Assembly: GCA_019241645.1 (NCBI GenBank)
Contig: JAFAWQ010000026.1
Span: forward strand, 62,001-126,000
DNA from: Alphaproteobacteria bacterium
GTDB lineage: Bacteria > Pseudomonadota > Alphaproteobacteria > Micropepsales > Micropepsaceae
Direction of reading: 5' to 3'
DNA: 64,000 nucleotides
Shown here: positions 52,426-61,528 of the stretch, piece after piece
Numbering within the stretch: the first letter of the stretch is position 1
Layout of the letters: the number at the start of each line of letters is the position of its first letter
The notes under the pieces: generated by a model
Databases searched by the model: none
What the model was told of the DNA's origin: nothing
Seen by the model: only the letters and a program-made list of their open reading frames with translations
Position numbers and translations under genes: made by a program

Positions 52426-53309
52426 AATGAATCCCAGGCAGAAGCGGCGCGCCGTCGTGCGATCACGAAATTGTCGGCCGCGCGAGAGTCCGGAAGTCCC
52501 CAAAAATGGGCTGCCTCGGCCGTGAGAGATGAAAGCAAAGCCTCGCCACTGAAATAGGCGCGCGCGGTACGGATATGGTCCCAGATCGTCCCTGGCGCGG
52601 ATAATGGCGAGTCCGTGCCGAACAGCACACGGGTATGCGCAGCCGCCTGCGCAATGTCCGCTGTGCGCCCGAACAAGAAAAAATTCGATGCGGGGCACCA
52701 GACGAGGGCCGCCAGTTTCGCGAAGTCAGCGTCACGCAGGCTGACGCAGTGTACGCCGACGACCGGCCGGCTAGCGACGTTCCAGCGCAACAGGGCGAGC
52801 GCGCGTTCCCGGCTTGCATCGTCCACGCCCTCCGCGAGATGGGCGACGATCGTGCTGCCGCCAAAACGCAGCTTGAGAGAGGCCCACTTTTCCAGTTCCG
52901 GTGAATGAAGTGTGCAGTGCCGCATGATAGCGATCGGCAGGCTGAGGCAGTTTTGGCGGCCACCGTGATCAGCAATTACGGTAACACCCCATAGCAGGTT
53001 CTTGAGCACGCCGAACTGCACGCGCACCGCATAGGGAATGCGCTCAATTCGTTCGATCATCTCGCTCTTGGCCTGAACATCGCGGCTCCATGCCAGGAAA
53101 TCGAGATAAGGCGGCGAGCCCGTCGGCGAATAGCAACTGAATGCCAGATGATCATGCGAATTGATGAGCCCGGGAAAAGCAATGGCATCCCCGAGTGTCG
53201 ATTCTTCCGCGCTCACAAAGTCGCGAAGGGCCGGCGGCGGTTCAAGGTTCGGCGTCAGCCATTCCACGCTGGAAAAGCGCGCCGAGTCAGAAAGCATCTG
53301 CGTTTGCAC
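52191..53309 (-). CDS. Amidohydrolase-superfamily protein
   Basis: A 372-residue TIM-barrel hydrolase. Metal ligands can be followed: LINSHDHLAF (His52, His54), IVAHLAEGV near 158, VGVHCVSLRDAD near 183 and LFGTDSPLS (Asp near 240). The typical N-terminal beta-sandwich is very short. The start is a GTG or the ATG four codons later; neither has a strong ribosome binding site. It lies 3 bases after the DUF218 gene on the same strand. It may deaminate or hydrolyse a locus-specific intermediate. Confidence 0.8.
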   Translation of the reverse strand: MQTQMLSDSARFSSVEWLTPNLEPPPALRDFVSAEESTLGDAIAFPGLINSHDHLAFSCYSPTGSPPYLDFLAWSRDVQAKSEMIERIERIPYAVRVQFGVLKNLLWGVTVIADHGGRQNCLSLPIAIMRHCTLHSPELEKWASLKLRFGGSTIVAHLAEGVDDASRERALALLRWNVASRPVVGVHCVSLRDADFAKLAALVWCPASNFFLFGRTADIAQAAAHTRVLFGTDSPLSAPGTIWDHIRTARAYFSGEALLSSLTAEAAHFWGLPDSRAADNFVIARRRAASAWDSFYAITPSDILLVVHDGSPALIDSRLVEEIMLPGFEAVTCEGTCKYVKMPLNAMLEAVRSAAPDFDCDALLERFCTGAL

Positions 53310-53312
53310 GAT

Positions 53313-54080
53313 CTAGATCGCCTTGCCTGAGGCACGATATGCCATCAGTCCAAGCCATTCGTGTGCCGCGAGGTCGAGGTGGTTCAGATTGCTGCTGAAG
53401 GAGAGATGAGCCTCGAGACCTTCCCGAGTTGTAAGATAGTTCGACGGCCACGGCACCATTGCCCAACCAACCTTTCGTGCCACCGCCAAAGCGCGCGGCA
53501 TATGTGCCGCCGAAGCAACCAGAACCCACACTTGCCTGGAAGTTGGATTCGCGAGTGCGCGGGAGAAGACCAAGTTCTCCCATGTGCTGCGTGATTTTCC
53601 CTCCAGCAGAAGGCGGCTATGAGCCAATCCGTTCTCGCTGAAAGTCTTTGCTGCGACGGCCGCTTCGGTCTGACCCTCCGGATTGAGATCGCCGGCGCCT
53701 CCGGAAAACACGACCCGCGCAGCCGGAAAGCGCCGCGCCAGCGCCATGGCCGCGACGAGGCTCGCAGCCCCATGCTCCAAACCAGGCGTCCGGCGCGAGT
53801 GCAGTATGTCACCGTTAAGGCCTTCGCCGAGAACCAGGATGCCATCGACGCGACCGGGAAGGAGCGGGCGAGGCACACTGTTTTCTAGCGGCCGCAGCAC
53901 CCAATTGCCTATTGGAAGGATCAGCAGGAGCAGGCAAAACAATGCACAGGCGCTGCAAATAATCGCTCCTGTACGACGCCCGAGCAGGGCCAACATGCTG
54001 CCGACGACCAATCCCCAAATCAGCAGATGACTGGGCTCCACGGCATACCAAACGACCTTTCCGATGTGAAAAAAACTCAC
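53313..54080 (-). CDS. DUF218 / YdcF-ElyC family membrane protein
   Basis: A 255-residue protein with a GTG start. Two N-terminal helices (LLIWGLVVGSMLALLG and ICSACALFCLLLLILPIG) are followed by the DUF218 domain: VDGILVLGEGLNG, ALARRFPAARVVFSGGAGD, TWENLVFSR and WVLVASAAHMPRALAVARKVG. The ElyC branch affects envelope polysaccharide biogenesis, which fits the position. It is the first gene of a two-gene minus-strand unit. Confidence 0.88.
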   Translation of the reverse strand: MSFFHIGKVVWYAVEPSHLLIWGLVVGSMLALLGRRTGAIICSACALFCLLLLILPIGNWVLRPLENSVPRPLLPGRVDGILVLGEGLNGDILHSRRTPGLEHGAASLVAAMALARRFPAARVVFSGGAGDLNPEGQTEAAVAAKTFSENGLAHSRLLLEGKSRSTWENLVFSRALANPTSRQVWVLVASAAHMPRALAVARKVGWAMVPWPSNYLTTREGLEAHLSFSSNLNHLDLAAHEWLGLMAYRASGKAI

Positions 54081-54153
54081 AAAGGCATCCCGGATCGGCA
54101 GCTGACTTTCAGAGATTTGATTTCACGCAAATCCGCCCTCATCCTGCGTTCCC

Positions 54154-54813
54154 ATGTTGAGGAACATTCTGCACCGCACCTTGCCACATTGGGGGGGGAA
54201 ATGGCGCACTTCCGCCTCGCTCTTTCAACCATTCAACCATACGGCACCGGAGCGCTATCCTTGGCTCTTCAGGTTTGTGCGCGATGAGACAGGTGACGGA
54301 CCAGAGCATCGCTTGCTGTCGTTCGGCTGCTCCATTGGCGACGAAATCCTGGCGCTTCGAAGATATTTCCCTCAAGCCGCCGTCAAGGGGATCGATATCA
54401 ATCCGGCCAACGTCGCGGTTTGCCGTTACAGGACGCGCCGGCTCTCCGGCGTTGTCATCGAAACAGCCGGGTCTGCGGCGCAGGAGCCCGCGAACCGTTA
54501 CGATGCCATCTTCTGTCTGGCAGTCCTTTGCAACGGAACTCTCACGGCGATGGCCAAGGAGCGCTGCGATCCCGTGCTGTATTTCGACGCCTTTGCGCGC
54601 GCGGTGGCCGACATGGCCCGCTGCGTGAAACCGGGCGGGTTGTTGTGCCTCACCTCTACCAATTTTCGCTTCTGCGATACGACGGTTGCGTCCGGGTTCG
54701 ATGTCATCTACCGCGCAAACGAAGAGCATATTTCGCCGGATCTGCTTTACGACCGGAACAACCGGCTCATGAAAGGCGCGCGTTACGCCGAGGTCGTCTT
54801 TCGGAAGCGGTGA
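54154..54813 (+). CDS. CheR-like SAM-dependent methyltransferase
   Basis: A 219-residue protein. LLSFGCSIGDEILALRRYFP matches motif I of CheR-type enzymes (GCSxGxE), and VKGIDINPANVAVCRYRTRR gives the ribose-binding acidic residue. YDAIFCLAVLCNG and CVKPGGLLCLTSTNFRF follow. It lacks the CheR N-terminal helical domain and the beta-subdomain for chemoreceptors, so it is unlikely to act in chemotaxis. It lies at the edge of the polysaccharide locus, divergent from DUF218. Confidence 0.75.
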   Translation: MLRNILHRTLPHWGGKWRTSASLFQPFNHTAPERYPWLFRFVRDETGDGPEHRLLSFGCSIGDEILALRRYFPQAAVKGIDINPANVAVCRYRTRRLSGVVIETAGSAAQEPANRYDAIFCLAVLCNGTLTAMAKERCDPVLYFDAFARAVADMARCVKPGGLLCLTSTNFRFCDTTVASGFDVIYRANEEHISPDLLYDRNNRLMKGARYAEVVFRKR

Positions 54814-54833
54814 TGGAGCCGCCCTGCTCCACA

Positions 54834-57362
54834 TCAAAGTGTGTATTGCACGAAAAGCCCGACGGTGTGGGCGGAAAAGCTCTCCGGCCTGACTCCAAGG
54901 TAGACATTATTGCTGATGACGCTGGTAAGCCCGTTGTAGTGAAAGTCGTCGATGTCCTCGAAGGCGAACTGATAAAACAGGCGATAAGTCAACCTGGGTG
55001 AGTATTGCCAGAGAGCATTGGCTTTCAGGGCATGCGCATCAAAGGTGATGTCGGGAAACGCATGTCCCGCCTGCTCGGCCGTGAGAAGATCGAAGAATGC
55101 GCCGGTGCTCGCATACGAATAGCGGATCGCGCTATTGCTGTGCACAAAGGTGTAGTTCAGATCGAGGGTGACGTCCCGCAAGCGGTGGCGGGCATTCAGC
55201 CCAACCGTATAGTTGTTGGAATTGAGCGTCTCGTCCCACGCATTGGCCAAAGGATATCCGGCGCTACCTGGGTCGCCGCTCGTGCCCTGGCCGGTGGGGT
55301 TGATGTTCGCGGCGGCGCGGTTCTGGTTCTGATAGCTCGCGAAACCCGTGAATACGGTATCGAGCGACATCTGATAGTTGAACGCCACGTTCACGTCGTA
55401 GGACGCGGTGGAGCGCAATCCGTAACTCGCATCATAGTCGTCGAGTTTGAAATCGGACGTAAGCTGCAGATCTGCCTTCGGCGTTACGATGTAGTTGGCT
55501 TGGCCGTGGAAGGTTTGCTCCGTGCGGTCGGCGACATCGAACTTCCGCAGAGCGGAGAGCGCGAAAGCCGGATCGCCTTGCGGGGTTAGCGGAATGTAGC
55601 CCGGCAAGGCGGAGGTGTAGTAAGCCATATAGGGGTTGGACTGATAGTCGCTGCCTTGCCGTTTTGCGAAAGCGTATGACAAGCGCACGCTTCCCCATTC
55701 GTAGCCGGTAAGATCGAACTGAATCCGGCCGGTATGATCGTCCGAGTCGGGGACTTCCCGGATGCTGTGCGCGACGGCATCGTGCGTGTAGGATATCTCG
55801 AGTTTTGAATGCGTTCCCAGGCGGTAATCCGCTTTCGCTGATTCATTAAGGTCGTCGTTGGCGAATGGCATGTTGCGGATCTGCACAAGGCTGCCCGGAA
55901 TCATCGGTTCATAGACTCCGCTCAGCGACGGAATGAACGGCGCAAGCCCGCCATCGATCGCAATGTAGCCGTACTGGCCTGTGAGAGGATTGAAGGCCAT
56001 GTAGTTGGTCGAATTGTTTTCATTGCGGTCGCGCAACTCGAAAAGGAATGTCAAATCCGGGGAATAGGTGTATTGGAGTTGCGCGAACGCGTTGAAAGCC
56101 TCGACCTTTGCCCCTGCGCGGACCTGGCTCAACGCAGCGGTCGTGTTCCACTGGCTCAGATCGATGGTGGTACCGACGCCGTGGATCACGCCTTCATCGA
56201 CTGTCGGCGCGAGCAGGCGCTCGTTCTGTTCCATCAGGCCGTACGAAACGCTGCCATTGAAGCGGACATCCGGCGACAGCAGCGCTGTCGCGTCGGCCTT
56301 GATGGAATTGTAGTCGTTGCTCGGCGGCAGGCTGAGCCGGCCTCGCAATGGAATGTATGCGTTCGGATCGGTGTTCGACGTCAGCCCCGGATTTTCCCAT
56401 GTCAGCGACGACGTCCGATTGTGGAAAAACGAGCCTGTGTAGGTCAGGTTCGCCTGAAAGTCATCGTCCCTGTAGCGCAGGGCGGCCGAGACATCGAATG
56501 TGCGGTAATGAATTGGCTGGATGATCTGGGTCGCGCCGTTCTGGAAGGGATAGCCGAATGTGGCGCTGATGGGCTGCGTGCCGTCGCGCCATTCGTTGGA
56601 TAGCTGAAGGAAGAGCTGCCACTCTTCGTATGGCGTGTAACTCAACGAGACGCCGGCCTTTTCGCGTGTAACCTGAAGACTCGTCGGCGCGACTGCGGCG
56701 GCCACGGCGCTGATCTGCGCCGCGGTCGAACCGGCTGCTGTGAGACCGTCTTTTAGCGTCAGGTTTCCGGTGCCGGCGCCGTTCCAGATGGAACGTGCCT
56801 CGGTTGAATAGAGATGCGGAACGGAATCGAAAAATGCGGTCACATTGAACTCACCGTAGCGCCCGACTCTCAGTTGATAATACTGGTCGCTGCGGCCGAA
56901 ATTCTGCGCGAGCCCCTCGACGTATAATGCCGTCTTCCGGTTCTCCGCGTAGTAGCCAAGATTGGTGGCGATAAAGCCGTTACTCCAATCCGCATATTTT
57001 TCGAACTCGGCCGAGCGCGGACGATCGAAAGTCCCAAGAACGCCTGTCTCGATCCAACCCAAACTCCACCAGTCCGGGTCGGATTTGCTCTGTGTCAGAT
57101 CTGGATAGAGGAAAGGCAGCGGATAGAGCAGACCCGTGGGCGTGCGCGTTATGTCGTCAAGCTGCGAGAGTCCGTCGGGATCGCGCGACAGGCTGAACGG
57201 CAACCCTGTCGGATTGAGTGCATTGCCAGGCGTGCCATAGCCCGTCACCGCTGTATCCGCGTGAACATTTTCCCGAAGAGCTGACGCAATCGACACTGCG
57301 GCGAAAACAGCGATCAAAACACGCCGCAGCGACACATGCGCTGGTCGCAGCGCGGCAGTCAT
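54834..57362 (-). CDS. MtrB/PioB-family decaheme-associated outer-membrane porin
   Basis: An 842-residue outer-membrane beta-barrel that, in this family, sheathes a periplasmic decaheme cytochrome to carry electrons across the outer membrane. A signal peptide ends near VHADT (residue 36). Repeated alternating strands with aromatic ends run to the C-terminus, which closes with VGLFVQYTL, a beta-signal ending in an aromatic-containing strand. WWSLGWIETGVLG near 98-110 and DFKLDDYDASYGLRST are family-like blocks. The N-terminal CxxC seen in Shewanella MtrB is absent. It overlaps the decaheme gene by ATGA. Confidence 0.9.
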   Translation of the reverse strand: MTAALRPAHVSLRRVLIAVFAAVSIASALRENVHADTAVTGYGTPGNALNPTGLPFSLSRDPDGLSQLDDITRTPTGLLYPLPFLYPDLTQSKSDPDWWSLGWIETGVLGTFDRPRSAEFEKYADWSNGFIATNLGYYAENRKTALYVEGLAQNFGRSDQYYQLRVGRYGEFNVTAFFDSVPHLYSTEARSIWNGAGTGNLTLKDGLTAAGSTAAQISAVAAAVAPTSLQVTREKAGVSLSYTPYEEWQLFLQLSNEWRDGTQPISATFGYPFQNGATQIIQPIHYRTFDVSAALRYRDDDFQANLTYTGSFFHNRTSSLTWENPGLTSNTDPNAYIPLRGRLSLPPSNDYNSIKADATALLSPDVRFNGSVSYGLMEQNERLLAPTVDEGVIHGVGTTIDLSQWNTTAALSQVRAGAKVEAFNAFAQLQYTYSPDLTFLFELRDRNENNSTNYMAFNPLTGQYGYIAIDGGLAPFIPSLSGVYEPMIPGSLVQIRNMPFANDDLNESAKADYRLGTHSKLEISYTHDAVAHSIREVPDSDDHTGRIQFDLTGYEWGSVRLSYAFAKRQGSDYQSNPYMAYYTSALPGYIPLTPQGDPAFALSALRKFDVADRTEQTFHGQANYIVTPKADLQLTSDFKLDDYDASYGLRSTASYDVNVAFNYQMSLDTVFTGFASYQNQNRAAANINPTGQGTSGDPGSAGYPLANAWDETLNSNNYTVGLNARHRLRDVTLDLNYTFVHSNSAIRYSYASTGAFFDLLTAEQAGHAFPDITFDAHALKANALWQYSPRLTYRLFYQFAFEDIDDFHYNGLTSVISNNVYLGVRPESFSAHTVGLFVQYTL

Positions 57363-58702
57363 CGTTCAAACCTCGATCCGGATGGATGGTTTGAGCCATG
57401 GATGTTCACGTGGCAGGTCTGACAACTCGTGGCGATCAGCCGTGGGTCGGGCATCGGGCCGCCCGGCAGATTGCCCCTTGTCATAAGCTGCGCCGGATGC
57501 CCGCTCTGCGAATGGCACTGCTGGCAGAGAAGGGGCCTCGGCGCCGTCAGCAATGCCTCAAAATTCGAACCGTGGGGATTGTGACAGTTGAGACAGTTCT
57601 CGCGAACCGGCGCGTGCTCAAACAGAAACGGTCCGCGTTTCTCCGCATGACAGGAATAGCAAAGCTCGTTCGTGCTGTCGGCTTTGAGAAGCGGTCGCGT
57701 CGTCGACCCGTGCGGATTGTGGCAGTCCACGCAGCTCAGCTTACCCTCGAGCAAGGGCATGTGGGACCGCTGGTTGAATTGAGCGCGCTGCACCTTATGG
57801 CATTGAAAACAGGTATCGTTGATGGATTCACGGGCCGTCAGTCCGTGGGCGGAGAAGTTGGTCATGGGATTGTGACAGTCGCTGCAGCCCACATTGTTCG
57901 TCTGGTGGGTCGAGGCATGCCAGAAGATCCGCTGGCCGCCCTGATGGCATGAAAGACATTGTGCGTTCTGCCGGGCTACGGGGGTTTTGCTTTTGTGCGA
58001 AAAGCTGATGATCTTGGAGAAATCGGCGGGGTTCTTCAGATGCTCCGAGCCTGGGCCGTGGCAGGCCTCGCAACCTTGCGCCTCCGTGCTGTTGCGCGGA
58101 TTGAGGCCGAATATCTTGGCGTGGATCGTATGGGCCCATTTTCCTGCTTCCTGCTGATGACAGGTTTCGCAAGTCTTCTGCCCGACATATGTCCGGTTGT
58201 CCGCAGCAGCATCATCGGATGGCGGGACGGATGCCGATCCTGAATTTTCCGCGAGGTACACCGGCGTCGAGGCTGTGCCCGCATCGGTGGATTCGGTTTT
58301 CTGAAGGAACGCGGAAATGGCATCCGGAAGTGCCGTTGAGGCGCCCATAACCGAATCGGAAATCTGCAAACTCGCCGTCTGAAAATGTCCGCCTTCTCCG
58401 TCGTTGCGGCGCGACATTGCATGTTCGTGAATCGCCAGCATCGCCGCGACGATTCGATTCATAGTCGCCTTGTCCACCTTGCCGCCATGGATACGCTCCA
58501 TGTCGCGACGGATGGCATCCGAACGGCCGGCGAGAACGGTGTGCGCGGATTTCGCCCCCGCAATATGGTGGCGCTCGCAGGCGTTGAGGCAGGGTAGGCC
58601 CGAGGCGATCCACGCGGCGAATGCGGAGACAGTAACGACGCCGAGTATCGCACCGATGGTCTTGCCGGTGCGTCCGGTGACGACGCGAAACGAAGCCCCC
58701 AT
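57359..58702 (-). CDS. Decaheme c-type cytochrome, MtrA/PioA (DmsE) type
   Basis: A 447-residue multiheme cytochrome with exactly ten CXXCH motifs: CETCH at 178, then CEACH, CLSCH, CSDCH, CFQCH, CVDCH, CYSCH, CLNCH, CQQCH and CQTCH near the end. This is the periplasmic electron carrier of MtrAB/PioAB conduits. An N-terminal extension of about 175 residues precedes the hemes, with one hydrophobic helix (16-34) that is a signal or anchor, a Cys pair C38/C42 (CLNAC) and a His-rich, Ala/Ser/Asp-rich segment. R. palustris PioA also has a long N-terminal extension, so PioA is the nearer comparison. GGGGAC serves as the ribosome binding site. Confidence 0.93.
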   Translation of the reverse strand: MGASFRVVTGRTGKTIGAILGVVTVSAFAAWIASGLPCLNACERHHIAGAKSAHTVLAGRSDAIRRDMERIHGGKVDKATMNRIVAAMLAIHEHAMSRRNDGEGGHFQTASLQISDSVMGASTALPDAISAFLQKTESTDAGTASTPVYLAENSGSASVPPSDDAAADNRTYVGQKTCETCHQQEAGKWAHTIHAKIFGLNPRNSTEAQGCEACHGPGSEHLKNPADFSKIISFSHKSKTPVARQNAQCLSCHQGGQRIFWHASTHQTNNVGCSDCHNPMTNFSAHGLTARESINDTCFQCHKVQRAQFNQRSHMPLLEGKLSCVDCHNPHGSTTRPLLKADSTNELCYSCHAEKRGPFLFEHAPVRENCLNCHNPHGSNFEALLTAPRPLLCQQCHSQSGHPAQLMTRGNLPGGPMPDPRLIATSCQTCHVNIHGSNHPSGSRFER

Positions 58703-58782
58703 GTTCGTCCCCTAGCGCATCGAACTATAGCACGCGCGGTTGGAAGGCCCTAGTCATTGCCGCGCTGTGCCGCCAGTTTCGG

Positions 58783-59241
58783 CTACGGCTTGTCCCCCAG
58801 CGATTTCAGATACGCGACGACATCCTCACGCTGCTGCTCGTCCGCCAGGGAAAATGGCATCTTGTTACGGATGCCCGGATCGCCGTCGAAATCGCCAAGA
58901 AATTTGTGTGGGTTCTGGAGATATTTGACGATGTTTTCGGCGGTCCAGACCAACCCTTTCTTGGCTGCCTCTTGGACGGCTGGGGAATAATCGTAGCCGG
59001 CTATGCTGCCCGCGGGCCTGCCGACCACGTGATACAGGCTCGGTCCGATTCGATTGGCGCCTTTGTCGGCCGAATGGCACGCTTGGCACTGCCCAAAAAC
59101 AGTGGCACCCTTTGCCGGGTCCCCAGCGGCCGCCGCAGGTTGCGGCAGCGTGATGCCGAATGTGCAGAGAGCACCGGCGGCAACCGCCGAGCGTGCGGGA
59201 AGACGTGACAAATAACCCCTCAAAGCTGTGTGCTCCGACAC
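58783..59241 (-). CDS. Monoheme class I cytochrome c
   Basis: A 152-residue periplasmic cytochrome with signal peptide (to about residue 39, PQPAAAAG), heme motif CQACH at 52-56 and axial Met128 in NKMPF. GANRIGPSLYHVVGRPAGSIAGYDYS is the cytochrome c2/c550-type block. It lies 80 bases upstream of the decaheme gene on the same strand and could shuttle electrons between that protein and the inner membrane. The start is uncertain: GTG at 59241 has AAGGA right against it, and a TTG six codons later is better spaced from GGAG. Confidence 0.9.
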   Translation of the reverse strand: MSEHTALRGYLSRLPARSAVAAGALCTFGITLPQPAAAAGDPAKGATVFGQCQACHSADKGANRIGPSLYHVVGRPAGSIAGYDYSPAVQEAAKKGLVWTAENIVKYLQNPHKFLGDFDGDPGIRNKMPFSLADEQQREDVVAYLKSLGDKP

Positions 59242-59434
59242 TCCTTACATGGACGGATTAATTGCAAACTTATTCCCTGGCGGGGGAGAAAACAAAGAGG
59301 GAAAGCGGCTCCTTTGCCGCGGCGTGTGGATATCCGGCTAAGCCCTAGACGGCCCCCAAAGGCGCTCTCTTGATCGCCACTTTGTCGTGACTTGCGGAGC
59401 TGCATCGTGTTCGCGAGAGTGCGCGGCCTGCTAG

Positions 59435-60862
59435 GTGGGGCTTCAAGTGACTGTTGTTGACAATACCGCGGGGGCCAGCGCCCGCAATCCGCGCGACACG
59501 GCCTTCATCGGACACCCGATCGGCCTTGGCTGGCTCGCCGCTTCTGAGTTCTGGGAGCGCTTTGCCTATTACGGCATGCAGACGCTGCTGGTCCTCTACA
59601 TGACGCACTGGCTGTTCACGCCGGGACATGTGGAACATGTGTGGGGCTTCCCAGCGCTTCGCGGGTTTTTCGAGTGGCTTTACGGGAAATCGCTTTCGCC
59701 GCTTGCACTGGCCTCGAACATCAACGGTCTCTACGCCGGGCTTGTGTATGTCACACCCTTGGGCGGCGGATTTCTGGCCGACCGCGTAATCGGGCGCACC
59801 AACGCCGTAACAGTGGGCGCGCTGCTGATGGTAGCCGGTGGCTTTCTGATGGCGTTGGACGCCACTTTCATCGTGGCCTTGTTGTGCCTGTTGATCGGCG
59901 TGGGTTGCTTCAAGGGCAACATCGCGAGCCAGGTCGGTGATCTTTACGCGATCAACGACAAACGCCGCGCGGACGGCTTCCAGATTTACTTTCTCGGTAT
60001 CCAGCTCGCGGTGATCATTTCGCCGCTGATCTGCGGCTACCTCAGCCAGCGTGTGGAATGGCATCTTGGGTTTGTGGCCGCAGGCGCGGGAATGTCGCTA
60101 GGCCTCCTGATTTATCTCATGGGACGCCGCACCTTCCCGCCGGAGCCTCTGCGCCGCAAAGGCGATCATGTCGAGCGGCCCCCGCTCACCGCGCACGACT
60201 GGAAGGTTGTCATTCTCCTGGTGGCGCTGCTTCCGGTGCTCGCCGTATCGATCATCGGCAATCAGGAAATCTTCAACGCGTACCTGGTCTGGGGGGAAAA
60301 GAATTTTCAGACCGTCATTTTCGGCTTCAACATGCCGATCACCTGGATCGTATCTGTCGATGCTTTCGTCAGCGCCATTACGATGGTGGGGGTCATCGCC
60401 TTCTGGCGCTGGTTCGGCCGGCATTGGAAGGAGCCCGACGAGATCACGAAGATTGTAATCGGCGTCGCGATCAGCGCGCTGGGGCCTCTTGTGCTCGCCG
60501 GATGCGCCGCCGTTGCGACGCAGACCCATCATCCGGTGCCGCTTTACTGGGCGCTGGGCTTTCACATTCTGAACGACATCGGCTTTTCCAATGTGCTGCC
60601 GGTCGGGCTTGCACTCTATTCCCGCGCGGCGCCGAAAGGCTTGGGCGGCATGATGATCGCCGTCTATTATGTGCATCTCTTCATCGGCAATACGCTGATC
60701 GGCTACCTTGGAGGGCTGCTGGGAACGATGCCGGATACGGCCTTCTGGCTCATGCATGTCGTGCTGATGGCCATCTCTGCAGCCGTATTGCTGGCGGCAC
60801 GCTTCGCCTTTGCAAGCTGGCTCGCGCCTGCCGCTGAGGAGGCGCAACTTGCGACTAGCTAA
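59435..60862 (+). CDS. POT-family proton-dependent oligopeptide transporter
   Basis: A 475-residue MFS-type membrane protein with about 14 helices. The POT signature ExxERFxYYG is present as SEFWERFAYYGMQ near 38-50, and GNIASQVGDLYAINDKRRADGFQIYF matches the PTR2 block. It would import di- and tripeptides with protons. Starts at 59435 (GTG) or 59447 (GTG with GGTGGGG ahead) are both possible. It is divergent from the cytochrome c gene with about 190 bases between. Confidence 0.9.
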   Translation: MGLQVTVVDNTAGASARNPRDTAFIGHPIGLGWLAASEFWERFAYYGMQTLLVLYMTHWLFTPGHVEHVWGFPALRGFFEWLYGKSLSPLALASNINGLYAGLVYVTPLGGGFLADRVIGRTNAVTVGALLMVAGGFLMALDATFIVALLCLLIGVGCFKGNIASQVGDLYAINDKRRADGFQIYFLGIQLAVIISPLICGYLSQRVEWHLGFVAAGAGMSLGLLIYLMGRRTFPPEPLRRKGDHVERPPLTAHDWKVVILLVALLPVLAVSIIGNQEIFNAYLVWGEKNFQTVIFGFNMPITWIVSVDAFVSAITMVGVIAFWRWFGRHWKEPDEITKIVIGVAISALGPLVLAGCAAVATQTHHPVPLYWALGFHILNDIGFSNVLPVGLALYSRAAPKGLGGMMIAVYYVHLFIGNTLIGYLGGLLGTMPDTAFWLMHVVLMAISAAVLLAARFAFASWLAPAAEEAQLATS

Positions 60863-61332
60863 CGGACGGCCGGACGCTCGAGCGAATCGATATCGGCGGT
60901 TATCGTCTTGCCGAACTTCGCGATCACCCGGCGGAGGCCGGGCTCGCTGACACGGCCCAGCGCCTCATCGACCGAACACCAGCGTGTTTCCCGTTCGGCC
61001 TTTTCGGGCCAGCTGCGCCGTTGACGCGCGACTTCCATGGCAAACACTTCAACGCGACACGTTATGTTGCCGCCGGAGCGCCGTTGCTTCTCATAGCGAA
61101 ACGACCCAAGCGAACTGGAAGCCACATGTCCCATCACCCCGGCTTCCTCGGCTGCTTCATGGGCGGCGCAATCGCTGGAAGACAAGCCGGGAATCGGCCA
61201 GCCTTTCGGCACGATCCAACGTTTCGTCGTCCGTGTCGTGATCAGAAGAATCTCCAGCTTGCCAAGGCGTTTTCGCCAGGGAAGGGCCGCATACTGGACC
61301 GCGTCATCAGCCGGGCCGCCGACGACACTCAC
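60859..61332 (-). CDS. NUDIX hydrolase
   Basis: A 157-residue hydrolase. The Nudix box is GWPIPGLSSSDCAAHEAAEEAG, where the canonical Arg of REUxEE is His and the early Glu is Ser, a pattern like diphosphoinositol polyphosphate phosphohydrolase-type proteins (WIVPKGWPIPG). The core EEAG helix for metal binding is intact. The product is soluble. The 3' end overlaps that of the transporter by four bases. The substrate is unknown. Confidence 0.88.
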   Translation of the reverse strand: MSVVGGPADDAVQYAALPWRKRLGKLEILLITTRTTKRWIVPKGWPIPGLSSSDCAAHEAAEEAGVMGHVASSSLGSFRYEKQRRSGGNITCRVEVFAMEVARQRRSWPEKAERETRWCSVDEALGRVSEPGLRRVIAKFGKTITADIDSLERPAVR

Positions 61333-61528
61333 AAAGGAACTCCACGCCGGGGATTTGGCCGCATGGCCCGCGAATCGCCCTGAAGATCATTACTGGCGTT
61401 AATGTGATCGCCGTATCGTTAATGATGCGTTAGCAGTTGCCTGCTGGAGGTGCGGTTGACGCGTGAATTGCCGAAACCTACGGTCCGGCGTTCGCGGGGA
61501 GAGCATTCGACAGGAGAGTGCGCCGCTT

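Noticed and set aside
54154..54813. CheR chemotaxis methyltransferase
   Set aside because: Only the SAM-binding motif resembles CheR; the N-terminal helical domain and chemotaxis neighbours are absent.
59242..59434. FNR-type operator (TTGAT-N4-ATCAA) upstream of the cytochrome operon
   Set aside because: Only a half-site-like TTGAT was seen; no second half at the right distance.
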